A stretch of 20,069 nt of DNA from Bacteroidota bacterium (GTDB lineage Bacteria > Bacteroidota > Bacteroidia > J057), in assembly GCA_004292985.1 (NCBI GenBank), contig RDXT01000806.1, positions 1 to 20,069 of the forward strand. The letters run 5' to 3'. Position numbers and translations under genes: made by a program. Shown here piece by piece: positions 1 to 8,499 of this stretch. The notes under the pieces are model-generated. The model made no database searches and was not told where the DNA came from. It saw only the letters and a list, made by a program, of their open reading frames with translations. Within the stretch, counting starts at the first letter, position 1; every line of letters begins with the position of its first letter.

Positions 1-1
1 C

Positions 2-1252
2 AACCACGGACAGGCATTTGTGGAGTCTATCAAAGGGCATTATTATGAATATGAGGTGCCGGACATTATCAATGGCATAGACTCACTGATCGCTAAAGGA
101 GTGATTAACAGGGACTCTCTGGCGGTGATGGGCTGGTCGAACGGTGCGATTCTGACCACTTCACTGATTATCCAGTATCCGGGTATGTTCAAAGCGGCAG
201 CTCCCGGCGCAGGCGATGTAAACTGGACCTCCGACTTTGGCACCTGCGAATTTGGCGTAACTTTCGACCAGAGCTATTTTAAAGGCGCTCCCTGGGACGA
301 TACCAAAAAGAAGCCCTACAATGAGGCATACATCCTCAAGTCGCCGCTCTTCGACATGGAAAAAATTGTCACGCCGACAATCCTTTCCCACGGGAGCGAA
401 GACCGTGCCGTGCCCCGCGACCAGTCCCATGAGTTTTACAGGGCTTTGCAGCAGATCGGAAAAGCGCCCGTACGCTTTCTCTGGTACCCTGACCAGCCCC
501 ACAGCCTGCGCAAACTCACCTACCAGACCCGCAAAGTAGAAGAAGAAATGCGCTGGTGGGATACCTACTTTTTCGGAACCTATAAGCCTGTTAATGAGGC
601 AGTTAAAAAGGAAAGTCCGCTAATGGCGCTGCTTGAAAAAGAAAAATCGGCTACCCACAACGGCCACCTGGGCTACCTGCAAAACAAAGTGCTGCTCCCC
701 GAAGTGGTAACCATCAAGGCCGACTCGATTGCCATTGGCCGCTTTGAAGTAACAAATGCCCAGTGGCAGCAGTTCCGGACAAACCACAGCTACCCCGTCA
801 GCCAGGCCAACCATCCGGTGAGTGGCATCTCCTTTGAAGAGGCCAGGGCCTATGCTGCATGGCTCAGCGAACAATCCGGCGAGCGCTACCGCCTGCCCAA
901 TGCTGCTGAGGCCGAAGCCCTCCAGGAAAAGGCGCTCGACATCGCCACGGACGAAAATACGCTGCCTTACTGGGCCGGGTATGAAATCACGCGCGATGAT
1001 GCAGTGCGGCTGAAAGCCAAACTCAGTGAGGTAAAAACCACCCTCACCCTCGAAGCGGGCACGTTTAAGCCCACATCGCTGGGCAAGGCCCTTGTCTATG
1101 ACCTCGGCGGCAATGTCGCAGAGTACTTCGATCAGGGTGAAAAAGCGGGTCAATATGGATACAGCGCCTGGGACCTGCCCGACGCAGCCGAAAAGCAGCC
1201 TTTCCGTGAGCCTAAAGGTGCCGGCCTGCGGGTGGTAAAGGAGCTGAAGTAA
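2..1252 (+). CDS. S9-family serine peptidase fused to a degenerate SUMF1/FGE-like domain (5' partial)
   Basis: The frame is open from base 2, so the gene starts upstream of the window; 416 residues plus the stop are visible. The first ~190 visible residues are the C-terminal alpha/beta-hydrolase domain of a prolyl-oligopeptidase-like peptidase. The nucleophile elbow GWSNGA places Ser at visible residue 46, followed by Asp 134 in GSEDRAVP and His 167 in DQPHS, the expected triad order. After a linker, residues ~225-416 resemble a formylglycine-generating-enzyme (SUMF1) fold: IGRFEVTNAQW, SGISFEEARAYAAWL, YRLPNAAEAEAL, LGGNVAEYF and a terminal GLRVV. This half has no cysteine, so FGE catalysis is unlikely and a structural or binding role is inferred. 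A secreted or periplasmic protein is likely, but the N-terminus is not visible. The last 41 bases overlap the 3' end of the opposing kinase gene. Confidence 0.85.
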   Translation, partial: NHGQAFVESIKGHYYEYEVPDIINGIDSLIAKGVINRDSLAVMGWSNGAILTTSLIIQYPGMFKAAAPGAGDVNWTSDFGTCEFGVTFDQSYFKGAPWDDTKKKPYNEAYILKSPLFDMEKIVTPTILSHGSEDRAVPRDQSHEFYRALQQIGKAPVRFLWYPDQPHSLRKLTYQTRKVEEEMRWWDTYFFGTYKPVNEAVKKESPLMALLEKEKSATHNGHLGYLQNKVLLPEVVTIKADSIAIGRFEVTNAQWQQFRTNHSYPVSQANHPVSGISFEEARAYAAWLSEQSGERYRLPNAAEAEALQEKALDIATDENTLPYWAGYEITRDDAVRLKAKLSEVKTTLTLEAGTFKPTSLGKALVYDLGGNVAEYFDQGEKAGQYGYSAWDLPDAAEKQPFREPKGAGLRVVKELK

Positions 1253-4235
1253 TTCCGGCGATTTTCTCGTACAGGTCCTGCTTCCGGAAGGGCTTGCCGA
1301 TATGATCATTCATACCTGCCGCGATGCAGCGCTCGATGTCATCTTGCATGGCGTTGGCAGTCATGGCGATGATATAGGGCTGTTGCTCGGCGGGTAGCTG
1401 TGCCCGGATCAGCCGGGTGGCATCTAATCCGTCCATGACAGGCATCCGCACGTCCATAAAAACGAGGTCGTAGGGGTGCAGCTTCGCTTTTTCGACGGCC
1501 TCCTGGCCATCGCGGGCCAGATCGGCTGTATAGCCGAATACGGAGAGAATCCGGAGGGTTACTTTTTGGTTGGTGGGGTTGTCTTCGGCGAGCAAAATCC
1601 GCAGCGGGAGCTTTTGGGCGAGATTTTCGTCTTTGGGGGCGATAACCTTGAGGCAGTCTTTCTCTCGTGCGCTTTGAAAGGCATCTAAGAGGGTGTCGTA
1701 GAGGCGGCCCTGTTTTACGGGTTTACTGATGACTTGCTCGAACAAAGGCGAACGGACATGGTCTGAAAGAGAGCTCATCAGCACCATGCGGTATTGCGTG
1801 CCAAACTGCCTGCGGACTTCAGTGGCAAATGCCAGGCCATTCATTTCCGGCATGTGCATATCGGTGATAAGGAGGTCCACTTCCGGCTGTTCTTTCAGGG
1901 CGCTGAGAAGCTCGCCTGCGGAGCGGTATATCCGCGGCAGAGCGCCCCAGTAGGTGAGTTGGTGGCGCAAGACCTCGCCGTTGGTGGCGTTGTCGTCCAG
2001 CACCCAGATATGTTTATTCCGGAGGTTTTCTTCGGTCTTTCCGGTCTGCGGAGCAGGCGCGGGGGCCGTTACACGGGTGCGGATCGTGAAATGGAATACG
2101 GAGCCTTTGCCTGCTTCGCTTTCTACTCCCAGCTCTCCGCCCATCAGATGAACCAGCCGGGTGCAGATGGCCAGCCCCAGCCCTGTGCCGCCATATTTGC
2201 GGGTGGTAGCGGTATCTGCCTGTGTAAATGCCTGAAAAAGAAGGGATTGCTTCTCTTTTGGAATACCGATACCCGTATCGCTTACTTCAAATCTGAGGCT
2301 GAAATCCTGCCCCTTTTGTGCCGGAAGCTCAGCAGCTGGCAGAGAGACCCGTACCACCACCTCGCCTTTTTCCGTAAATTTCAGGGCATTGCTCAGAAGG
2401 TTGCTGAGTACCTGCTTGATCCGGGTGATGTCGCCTGTGAGAGGGTCGGGCACATCTTCGGCTACATAATAAATCAGCTCCAGGCCCGACTGCCCGGCTT
2501 TTCCGGAGAAAAGATCCACAACATCCTCCACGCAGGAGCGAAGGGAGAAAGGTACCTGCTCGATGTCCATTTTGCCCGACTCGATTTTGGAGAAGTCGAG
2601 GATATCATTGATAATGGCCATGAGGTTGTCTGCGCTGCTGCTGATGGTTTTGGCAAAGCCTGCCTGCTCCTCGTCGAGCTGGGTTGTCTGCAGCAGGTCT
2701 GTCATTCCGACGATGCCGTTTAAGGGCGTGCGGATCTCGTGGCTCATCACGGAGAGAAAATCGGCTTTGGCCCTGGAGGCCAGTTCGGCCTTGTCTTTCG
2801 CCACCGAAAGCTCTGCCGCCTGCTGTGCGAGTTGCAGATTGGCCCTGCGGAGCCTGCGGCCCAGGTACAGCAGATAGAGGATCAGGCTGGCAGCGAGGAT
2901 CAGGGCAATGACAGAAAAGCCGATATAAACCCGCTGATGCTGGATATGCAGAAGCTGCTCTTCCTGTTCCTGACGCGATTTTTCGGCCCTCAGTTCACTT
3001 TCATGCCGCTCCTTTTCATATTTCATGGCTTCCAATTGCTGGAGTTGCCCTTTCACATTCCCCTTTTCGGTAAGCTCGACATAGCGGGCGAGGTAGGCAA
3101 AGGCGCTGTCGTGCTGTCCTGCCTGCTTCAGGTAGTAGGCAAGGTTGCGGGAAATTCCGATCCGGGTCTCGGCGTGCGTGTTGGCCGCGTAGGCTTTTTT
3201 CATCCAGGTAATTGCTTCCGGCAGCCTGCCTTCGCCATAAGCGTGTTCCCCTTTGAACAGAAAATAGGTAGCCTGATAGAAAGGCCCCATTTTTTCCGGA
3301 TGCTCTTTGATCCAGCTTTCCATTTCGGCCAGATACATGTCTGCTGTATCCCGGCTCTGTTTTGTGTAGTAATGCCGGATGAGATCTTTCATCGGTGGGA
3401 TCACATCTTCCGATTCCAGCTCCCGCAGCACGCCGATGGCTTCGCGGGTGTAGGTGCTCCAGGTGTTCGTGTCGCCTCTGAAAAGCGCGGTTTCTGCCAG
3501 GCTTTGCACACTCCGGGCCATAATGTTGAGGCTCCAGGAGGTACCCACTTCACATCCTATGTCTATACATTGATTCCAGAGAGGGATAGCTTTTTCTGCC
3601 TGTCCGATTTTGTCGAGCATCCAGGCAGCTTCATAGTATCCCATGAACCGGGCTCTCCAAAGCCGGGGATTGACATAGGCGAGGTTGATCTTTTCATATC
3701 CCTGCAGCAGCGCATCTGCCCATCGTCCTTCTTCTCCATAGGCATTATAGAGGGCTGTAGATACATTAAAGATCAGGCTTTCCCTGTCGCGCGGGTCGAG
3801 GTCCGGATGTGCTTTGATCTCTTTTTTGAATTTTTCGAGGACAGGAATCTGCGATTTATCCGGACTAAAGCTGTTTGCCGCCAGGGTTTTCCAGCAACTA
3901 TAGGCCAGGCGGTCGGCAGAAGTCATATATAATGTATCCAGCGAAGCAAAAATGCGGAGGGCGCTGTCTCCGGGAGCCTTCATTAATTGGAAAAACCCTT
4001 CCTGTATCCGGATTGCATTGTAGAGAAAAGGATAGCGTTTTACCCCTTTTTCATACACCCTGCTGAACATCACAGGGAGGGAGTCCAGGCTGCCTTCGGA
4101 TATCCGCGACCTGATTTGTTCCAGGTCTGCGGCAAAGCGCAGGGAGTCTGATTGGGCCTTCAGGCCCGTCGGTAGCAGTAAACAAATGCATATCCCTAAA
4201 AAAAAGCGCAGGGGAGAGGAGTAGAAAGACGCCAT
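1212..4235 (-). CDS. Hybrid sensor histidine kinase with TPR-like periplasmic sensor and two receiver domains
   Basis: This 1007-residue membrane kinase autophosphorylates a histidine and passes phosphate to its own receivers. A signal peptide covers about residues 1-28 (ending GLKAQ). Residues ~30-400 are helical and TPR-like, followed by a charged coiled coil (~400-433) and a transmembrane segment at ~436-458. HisKA has MSHEIRTPLNG with His499. HATPase has the N-box around Asn612/Asn616, DTGIGIP, and YGGTGLGLAI near 681-690. Receiver 1 (~741-850) has the acidic pair 747/748, phospho-acceptor Asp792 and Lys838. Receiver 2 (~878-995) has 884/885, Asp928, Thr959 and Lys981. There is no HPt domain. 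It lies 112 bp downstream of its paralogue and is probably co-transcribed with it. Its last 13 codons and stop overlap the convergent peptidase gene. The ATG at 4235 leads directly into the signal peptide. The domain call is firm; the signal sensed is unknown. Confidence 0.93.
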   Translation of the reverse strand: MASFYSSPLRFFLGICICLLLPTGLKAQSDSLRFAADLEQIRSRISEGSLDSLPVMFSRVYEKGVKRYPFLYNAIRIQEGFFQLMKAPGDSALRIFASLDTLYMTSADRLAYSCWKTLAANSFSPDKSQIPVLEKFKKEIKAHPDLDPRDRESLIFNVSTALYNAYGEEGRWADALLQGYEKINLAYVNPRLWRARFMGYYEAAWMLDKIGQAEKAIPLWNQCIDIGCEVGTSWSLNIMARSVQSLAETALFRGDTNTWSTYTREAIGVLRELESEDVIPPMKDLIRHYYTKQSRDTADMYLAEMESWIKEHPEKMGPFYQATYFLFKGEHAYGEGRLPEAITWMKKAYAANTHAETRIGISRNLAYYLKQAGQHDSAFAYLARYVELTEKGNVKGQLQQLEAMKYEKERHESELRAEKSRQEQEEQLLHIQHQRVYIGFSVIALILAASLILYLLYLGRRLRRANLQLAQQAAELSVAKDKAELASRAKADFLSVMSHEIRTPLNGIVGMTDLLQTTQLDEEQAGFAKTISSSADNLMAIINDILDFSKIESGKMDIEQVPFSLRSCVEDVVDLFSGKAGQSGLELIYYVAEDVPDPLTGDITRIKQVLSNLLSNALKFTEKGEVVVRVSLPAAELPAQKGQDFSLRFEVSDTGIGIPKEKQSLLFQAFTQADTATTRKYGGTGLGLAICTRLVHLMGGELGVESEAGKGSVFHFTIRTRVTAPAPAPQTGKTEENLRNKHIWVLDDNATNGEVLRHQLTYWGALPRIYRSAGELLSALKEQPEVDLLITDMHMPEMNGLAFATEVRRQFGTQYRMVLMSSLSDHVRSPLFEQVISKPVKQGRLYDTLLDAFQSAREKDCLKVIAPKDENLAQKLPLRILLAEDNPTNQKVTLRILSVFGYTADLARDGQEAVEKAKLHPYDLVFMDVRMPVMDGLDATRLIRAQLPAEQQPYIIAMTANAMQDDIERCIAAGMNDHIGKPFRKQDLYEKIAGITSAPLPPAGRHL

Positions 4236-4347
4236 TTGGAAGGTAGGGTAAACTGCAATGACAGTAATCTAAGTTACACAATAATACTATATATAGAAAT
4301 AGATAGTTATACGAATTGTCTCATTTATTACATGCGGATGCCCTTTC
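4236..4347. other. A/T-rich gap between the two kinase genes
   Basis: This 112-bp stretch separates the stop of the upstream kinase from the start of the downstream one. It is much richer in A/T than the flanking genes and contains the self-complementary ctatatatag at 4288-4297. On the minus strand there is one TATTATTG, which differs by one base from the Bacteroidetes -7 consensus TAnnTTTG, but no TTTG sits at the right distance upstream. I see no hairpin with a T-run. Read-through from the upstream gene, with or without an extra promoter, is the simplest reading. Confidence 0.4.
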
Positions 4348-7323
4348 TCAGGCGTGGGTGGCAATTTTCCCTCTGAGTTCTGAAATCGTCTCATACAGTT
4401 CCTGCTTGCGGAAGGGCTTGGCGATATGGTCGTTCATGCCTGCGTCCAGACATGTGCGTACATCCTCTGGCAGGGCATTGGCTGTCATGGCGATGATATA
4501 CGGCTGTTTTTCGGCGGGGATTTGCTCCCGGATTTTCCGGGTAGCCTGCAAGCCATCCATGACAGGCATTTGTACATCCATAAAAATAAGGTCGTAGCTA
4601 TGCTGCTGCGCCCTGTCGAGGGCTTCCTGCCCGTCGCGGGCCAGGTCGGCTGCATATCCAAAGCTTGAAAGCACTTTCAGGGTGATTTTCTGGTTGGTAA
4701 CATTGTCTTCGGCTACGAGGATATGCAGCGGCAGCACATGTGCCAGATTCTGGTCGGAAGGAGTTGCGGCAGGTTTTGTTTCGTGCAGTTCCGCCCCTTG
4801 CAGCAGCTCCTGCAGGGCAGCGTATAAAAGCTGCATTTTCACAGGTTTATTCAGTACCCGGTCAAACAGCTGGGCAGCTGCCTGATCGCCGGGCGACTGC
4901 ATCAGAAGAAGGGGGACGGGCCTTCCGGAAAGGCGGATTTCGCTGGCAACAGAATCCCCGCTTCGCTCGGGCATGTGCATATCCGTGATAAGCAGGTCTG
5001 GCGCGGGGCCGGAAGCCCACTGCCGCAGCATCTCTGAGGGTAGTGTAAATGCCTGTGTATCAGCCCCCCAGTGAGCCAGCTGGCTGCACAGCAACTCGCA
5101 GTGGCTATGGTTGTCGTCGAGTACCCAAATCCGTTTGCCCCGGAGCAGTTGCTGTTTTTCGGTATGCGGAAGCTTTACATTGTCGGGAGCCAGGTGGGTC
5201 TGGAGGGTAAAATAAAACACCGATCCCCGGCCCGGCTCGCTGCTCAGTCCTATATTGCCTCCCATAAGCCGGGTGAGCCGTGCAGAGATGGCCAGCCCCA
5301 GGCCTGTGCCGCCATATTTACGGGTGGTGCTGGGGTCTGCCTGTGTAAAGGCCTGAAACAGAAGGTGTTGTTTGTCTTCAGAAATGCCGATACCCGTATC
5401 CCGCACTTCAAAAGCCAGTAAAAAAGGTGCTTCGCTATTTTCAGGAAGCGCTCCTCCGGGGAGAAAAACGCGCAGGCTGATCTCTCCTTTTTCCGTAAAC
5501 TTAATCGCATTGCTCAGCAGATTGCTCAGTATCTGCCGGATACGGGTGCTGTCGCCTATCATACGCGCAGGTACAGCCGATTCGATTTCACATATAAGCT
5601 CCAGACCCGATTTTTCAGCCCGGCTGTAAAAAAGGTCTATCACGTTCTCAACACAATCCCGCACCGAAAAAGGGGCCTGCTCGATGTCTAATTTACCGGA
5701 TTCTATTTTTGAAAAATCGAGAATGTCATTGATAATCACCATCAGGTTGTCGGCGCTGCTGCTGATGGTCTGGGCAAAGCCCTGCTGTTCGCTGTCGAGC
5801 GGGGTGCTTTGCAGCAGGTCTGTCATCCCCACAATGCCGTTGAGCGGCGTCCGGATTTCGTGACTCATCATCGAGAGAAAGTCCGCCTTGGCTTTGGAGG
5901 CAGATTCGGCTTTTTCCTTTTCAAGGCGGAGCCTGCGGCTCAGATAGAGCAGATAGACCACCAGACACAGCGCCAGTGCCAGCGCAATAATGGTAAAGGT
6001 AATCAGTACCCGTTGGGATTTGATCCGCGACAACTGGTATTCCTGCTCATACCGGGCCTGCTCTGCCTGAATACGGCGCATTTCCTTCTCTTTTTCATAG
6101 CGCTCGGCCTCTGCCTGCTCGGCGGACTCATCCGCATTCGTTTGTTCTTTCAGCTGCATGTATTCGTTGAGCAGCAGATAGGCCTGGGGGTGCTGGCCGG
6201 CTTCATGCAGATAGTCTGAAAGGAGTTTTGCCGTCAGAATCCGGGAATTAGGCAGAGAATCAGCATCATACGCCTTTTGCAGCCACCGGATAGCCTCTCC
6301 CACGCGCTCCTGCTGGTAGGCATACTCACCTTCAGTCATATAATAGACGACATATCCGTAGCTGGATGCAGTCTGTGGGTGGGTTTCGAGCCAGGTTTTG
6401 ATCTCTTCCAGGTACCTGCGGGCTTTTGCCAGCGAACCATTATAGATATGTCTGCCTGCAATGTCGGCGAGTGGAGGCAGCAACTCTACCACATCGAGTT
6501 CCCGGAATAAAGTAATGGCCTCCTGTGTATAGGTTTCCCATACAAGCGTATCTCCCTTCTGCTGTGCAATAATCCCCAGATAGTGAATGCTCCTGGCCAT
6601 CAGGTCCGTGGCATCTGATCTTGTGCTTTCGCAGGAAAGGCTTATCACTCTGTCAAATAATGCCCTCGCCTGCTCATAGCGCCCCACATTAAAGTAAACC
6701 ATAGCTGCCATGTATTCCAACGCATACTGGCGCTTTTTCAGCCGGGGATTTGCCTTGCCCACTCCCAGCAGGTCCTGGCTGTGGATCATGGCCTGGGCCA
6801 TCAATCCTTTCTCTATATAAAGAGAGGTCAGCAGGTTGGACATGTTCACAATCAGGCTTTCTCTTTCTCTGGGATCGAGGTCCGGATATGCCAGCACCCG
6901 CTTTTTAGATGCTTCAAGGGTATCGAGTTCTTCCCGCTTCCTGGCCAGTACCCGTGTGGAAATCTGCCATTCGCGACTCACAAAACGATCTGCATCGCAG
7001 GCTCCGGCCGCGTTTGCTACTTCTGTAAAGATCACAAGGGCCGTATCTAACCCGCGGTTAAGTCTGTAATAATTGGCTTCCTGGACTTTCATACTGTTAC
7101 GCACAGAAGGGAAACGCAGGGCTTCGAATGCATAAAAGTCCCTGAAAAGGCCCGGTAACGAATCGTAGCGTCCCTCTGAAATCCGCACTTTGACCTCTTC
7201 CAGACGTGCCAAAGCGCGTATAGAATCGTTTTCAGCCCGCACCCCGCAAATAAGGCAGAGCAACAGGCCCAGGAAGATCAATGAGCGAAATAAAGGTGCC
7301 TGGAATCGTAGTATTCCGATCAT
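4348..7323 (-). CDS. Hybrid sensor histidine kinase with TPR-like periplasmic sensor and two receiver domains (paralogue)
   Basis: This 991-residue protein has the same architecture as the downstream kinase and is clearly its paralogue. A signal peptide covers ~1-30 (LLLCLICGVRAEN). A TPR-like helical sensor spans ~32-400, followed by a charged coiled coil and a transmembrane segment at ~439-461. HisKA has MSHEIRTPLNG with His488. HATPase has Asn601/Asn605, DTGIGIS and YGGTGLGLAI. Receiver 1 (~730-840) has Asp736/737, Asp781 and Lys826 but is otherwise the least conserved part between the two proteins. Receiver 2 (~866-982) has Glu872/Asp873, Asp916, Thr947 and Lys969. There is no HPt domain or DNA-binding output, so phosphate must leave to a partner encoded elsewhere. 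The kinase core and receiver 2 are the best conserved between the copies and the sensor is less so, suggesting different inputs. The gene is first in the probable two-gene unit and divergent from the thioesterase gene, with 80 bp between starts. Confidence 0.93.
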   Translation of the reverse strand: MIGILRFQAPLFRSLIFLGLLLCLICGVRAENDSIRALARLEEVKVRISEGRYDSLPGLFRDFYAFEALRFPSVRNSMKVQEANYYRLNRGLDTALVIFTEVANAAGACDADRFVSREWQISTRVLARKREELDTLEASKKRVLAYPDLDPRERESLIVNMSNLLTSLYIEKGLMAQAMIHSQDLLGVGKANPRLKKRQYALEYMAAMVYFNVGRYEQARALFDRVISLSCESTRSDATDLMARSIHYLGIIAQQKGDTLVWETYTQEAITLFRELDVVELLPPLADIAGRHIYNGSLAKARRYLEEIKTWLETHPQTASSYGYVVYYMTEGEYAYQQERVGEAIRWLQKAYDADSLPNSRILTAKLLSDYLHEAGQHPQAYLLLNEYMQLKEQTNADESAEQAEAERYEKEKEMRRIQAEQARYEQEYQLSRIKSQRVLITFTIIALALALCLVVYLLYLSRRLRLEKEKAESASKAKADFLSMMSHEIRTPLNGIVGMTDLLQSTPLDSEQQGFAQTISSSADNLMVIINDILDFSKIESGKLDIEQAPFSVRDCVENVIDLFYSRAEKSGLELICEIESAVPARMIGDSTRIRQILSNLLSNAIKFTEKGEISLRVFLPGGALPENSEAPFLLAFEVRDTGIGISEDKQHLLFQAFTQADPSTTRKYGGTGLGLAISARLTRLMGGNIGLSSEPGRGSVFYFTLQTHLAPDNVKLPHTEKQQLLRGKRIWVLDDNHSHCELLCSQLAHWGADTQAFTLPSEMLRQWASGPAPDLLITDMHMPERSGDSVASEIRLSGRPVPLLLMQSPGDQAAAQLFDRVLNKPVKMQLLYAALQELLQGAELHETKPAATPSDQNLAHVLPLHILVAEDNVTNQKITLKVLSSFGYAADLARDGQEALDRAQQHSYDLIFMDVQMPVMDGLQATRKIREQIPAEKQPYIIAMTANALPEDVRTCLDAGMNDHIAKPFRKQELYETISELRGKIATHA

Positions 7324-7403
7324 GCGTATTTTGTTCTGATATTGACAATATTACATCAATTATCGAACTATTTCTGTGTAGTTTGCCAGAATCTTACACG
7401 TTT
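7324..7403. promoter_or_regulatory. Divergent intergenic region between kinase and thioesterase genes
   Basis: These 80 bp separate two divergent start codons, so they should carry promoters for both the kinase pair and the thioesterase. The stretch is A/T-rich. On the minus strand TAATATTG is one base from the -7 consensus TAnnTTTG, and on the plus strand GTAGTTTG at 7378-7385 matches only the TTTG half. Neither has a convincing -33 TTTG at 19-21 nt. The assignment rests mainly on gene layout. Confidence 0.35.
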
Positions 7404-8138
7404 ATGCATCTTTCGCTCTGGACCGAAATCCGTACGGTATATGCCTCACAGGTGGACACTGCCCGCCGCCTGCGTCTGGTCAGCCTTTGCCAGATGCTCC
7501 AGGAAGCAGCAGGAAGCCATGCCAATGCCCTCGGACTGGGCTTCGACCAGATGCACAGCCTCGGCCAGGTATGGGTGCTCAACCGCTGGAAAGCAGAGAT
7601 AAACGAAGCTGCCAGCTGGCGCGATACGCTGCGGATCGAAACATGGATCAGGGAAATGTCGGGCCCTTTTTCCTGGCGCGACTTTGAAGTCTTACATGAA
7701 TCAGGAAGCAAAATCGCCTCAGCCTCAGCACTTTGGGTAGCGCTCGATATACATACGCGCAGACCGGTGCGCCAGATCAGCAGCCCGGCCCCGGTCCCGC
7801 TGATACCCCAAAAAACAGCCGCCTGCGGCACGGCCCTCAAAATCGCCGCCCGCGAATTTCCGGAGCCGCCGCTGTTATTTACCGTCAATTACAGCGACCT
7901 CGACATGGTCGGTCATGTCAATAACACCTCTTACCTGCGCTGGATGCAGGACGCACTTTATGCCCAGACAAAACATCGGGAGCTGCTATCGGTCGAAATG
8001 CAGTTTCTGGCGGAGGCGCACAGCGGGACGGTAGAGGTATATACAGCATATAGCCCCACAGGTGCGTATGGGGTAGTGAGGCAGGGGGCAGAAGACCTCT
8101 GCAGGGCGGCATTTACCTTCCGGCCGGACCTCAGTTAG
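7404..8138 (+). CDS. Acyl-ACP thioesterase (double hotdog fold)
   Basis: This 244-residue cytoplasmic enzyme is predicted to hydrolyse acyl-ACP and release free fatty acids from type II fatty-acid synthesis. The N-terminal hotdog begins at TEIRTVYASQVD and includes GQVWVLNRW and the substrate-tunnel region. The second hotdog begins near residue 157 and carries YSDLDMVGHVNN (Asp167, His171, Asn173), the family signature, followed by SYLRWMQDAL. The length fits the short bacterial members of the family. I chose the ATG at 7404 because homology begins there; the open frame back to 7281 would overlap the kinase start. The gene is divergent from the kinase pair. Its TAG stop overlaps the stop of the convergent GYF_2 gene in the sequence TTAG. 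The family is secure; chain-length preference cannot be read from sequence. Confidence 0.9.
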   Translation: MHLSLWTEIRTVYASQVDTARRLRLVSLCQMLQEAAGSHANALGLGFDQMHSLGQVWVLNRWKAEINEAASWRDTLRIETWIREMSGPFSWRDFEVLHESGSKIASASALWVALDIHTRRPVRQISSPAPVPLIPQKTAACGTALKIAAREFPEPPLLFTVNYSDLDMVGHVNNTSYLRWMQDALYAQTKHRELLSVEMQFLAEAHSGTVEVYTAYSPTGAYGVVRQGAEDLCRAAFTFRPDLS

Positions 8139-8419
8139 GCCTTTTTCAGGCTAAAGGAGACCATCGGCTTCATTTTGTTGATAATCCGGCGGCCAATGCG
8201 GCGCACCAGACTCTTTTGCACAGGCGAAGTCGCGGCTACAGCGGCAAGCTGGTCTTCATTCCAGCAGGAAACCAGCGCTTCGGCCTCGATGGCTTTCCAC
8301 CATTTGTTACTTCCCTGAAACCAGATCAGGTCCTCAGGACGAAGACCCCGGCTTTTCAGCTCCTCTATGTTAAAAGGCCCCAGAGAAGCATTTTCATGGA
8401 AAATAAAGAACTTATCCAT
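8135..8419 (-). CDS. Small stand-alone GYF_2 (DUF4339) protein with basic C-terminal tail
   Basis: This 94-residue protein has a GYF_2-type fold over residues ~3-55: FFIFHEN, then GPF at 14-16, IEELKSRGL, PEDLIWFQG and W40/W41 before KAIEAE. Such domains usually bind proline-rich peptides or act as small protein-protein interaction modules, often at the N-terminus of membrane proteins; here there is no membrane segment. Residues ~66-94 are strongly basic (PVQKSLVRRIGRRIINKMK). The start at 8419 gives MDKFF, which aligns without a gap with MNKYY of the neighbouring paralogue; a longer frame to 8446 is less likely. The gene follows its paralogue after 80 bp. Its stop overlaps that of the convergent thioesterase by the shared TTAG. 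The partner and role are unknown. Confidence 0.8.
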   Translation of the reverse strand: MDKFFIFHENASLGPFNIEELKSRGLRPEDLIWFQGSNKWWKAIEAEALVSCWNEDQLAAVAATSPVQKSLVRRIGRRIINKMKPMVSFSLKKA

Positions 8420-8499
8420 TATCCGGCAGTATCTGTTGTGTAGCAAATAAAATGCAGTAGGTAGCAGCAGGTATCAAATAAAGCAAAAACTAATAAGGA

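Noticed and set aside
620..1309. Minus-strand open frame (229 codons) opposite the peptidase/SUMF1-like gene
   Set aside because: The plus-strand frame has clear family motifs across this region; the antisense frame has none.
1794..2723. Plus-strand open frame (309 codons) opposite the kinase core
   Set aside because: Antisense to HATPase and receiver sequence with no family features; treated as a by-product of codon bias.
2739..3932. Long plus-strand open frame (397 codons) opposite the downstream kinase
   Set aside because: It is antisense to a clearly conserved kinase, has no recognisable domain, and follows from the kinase's codon composition.
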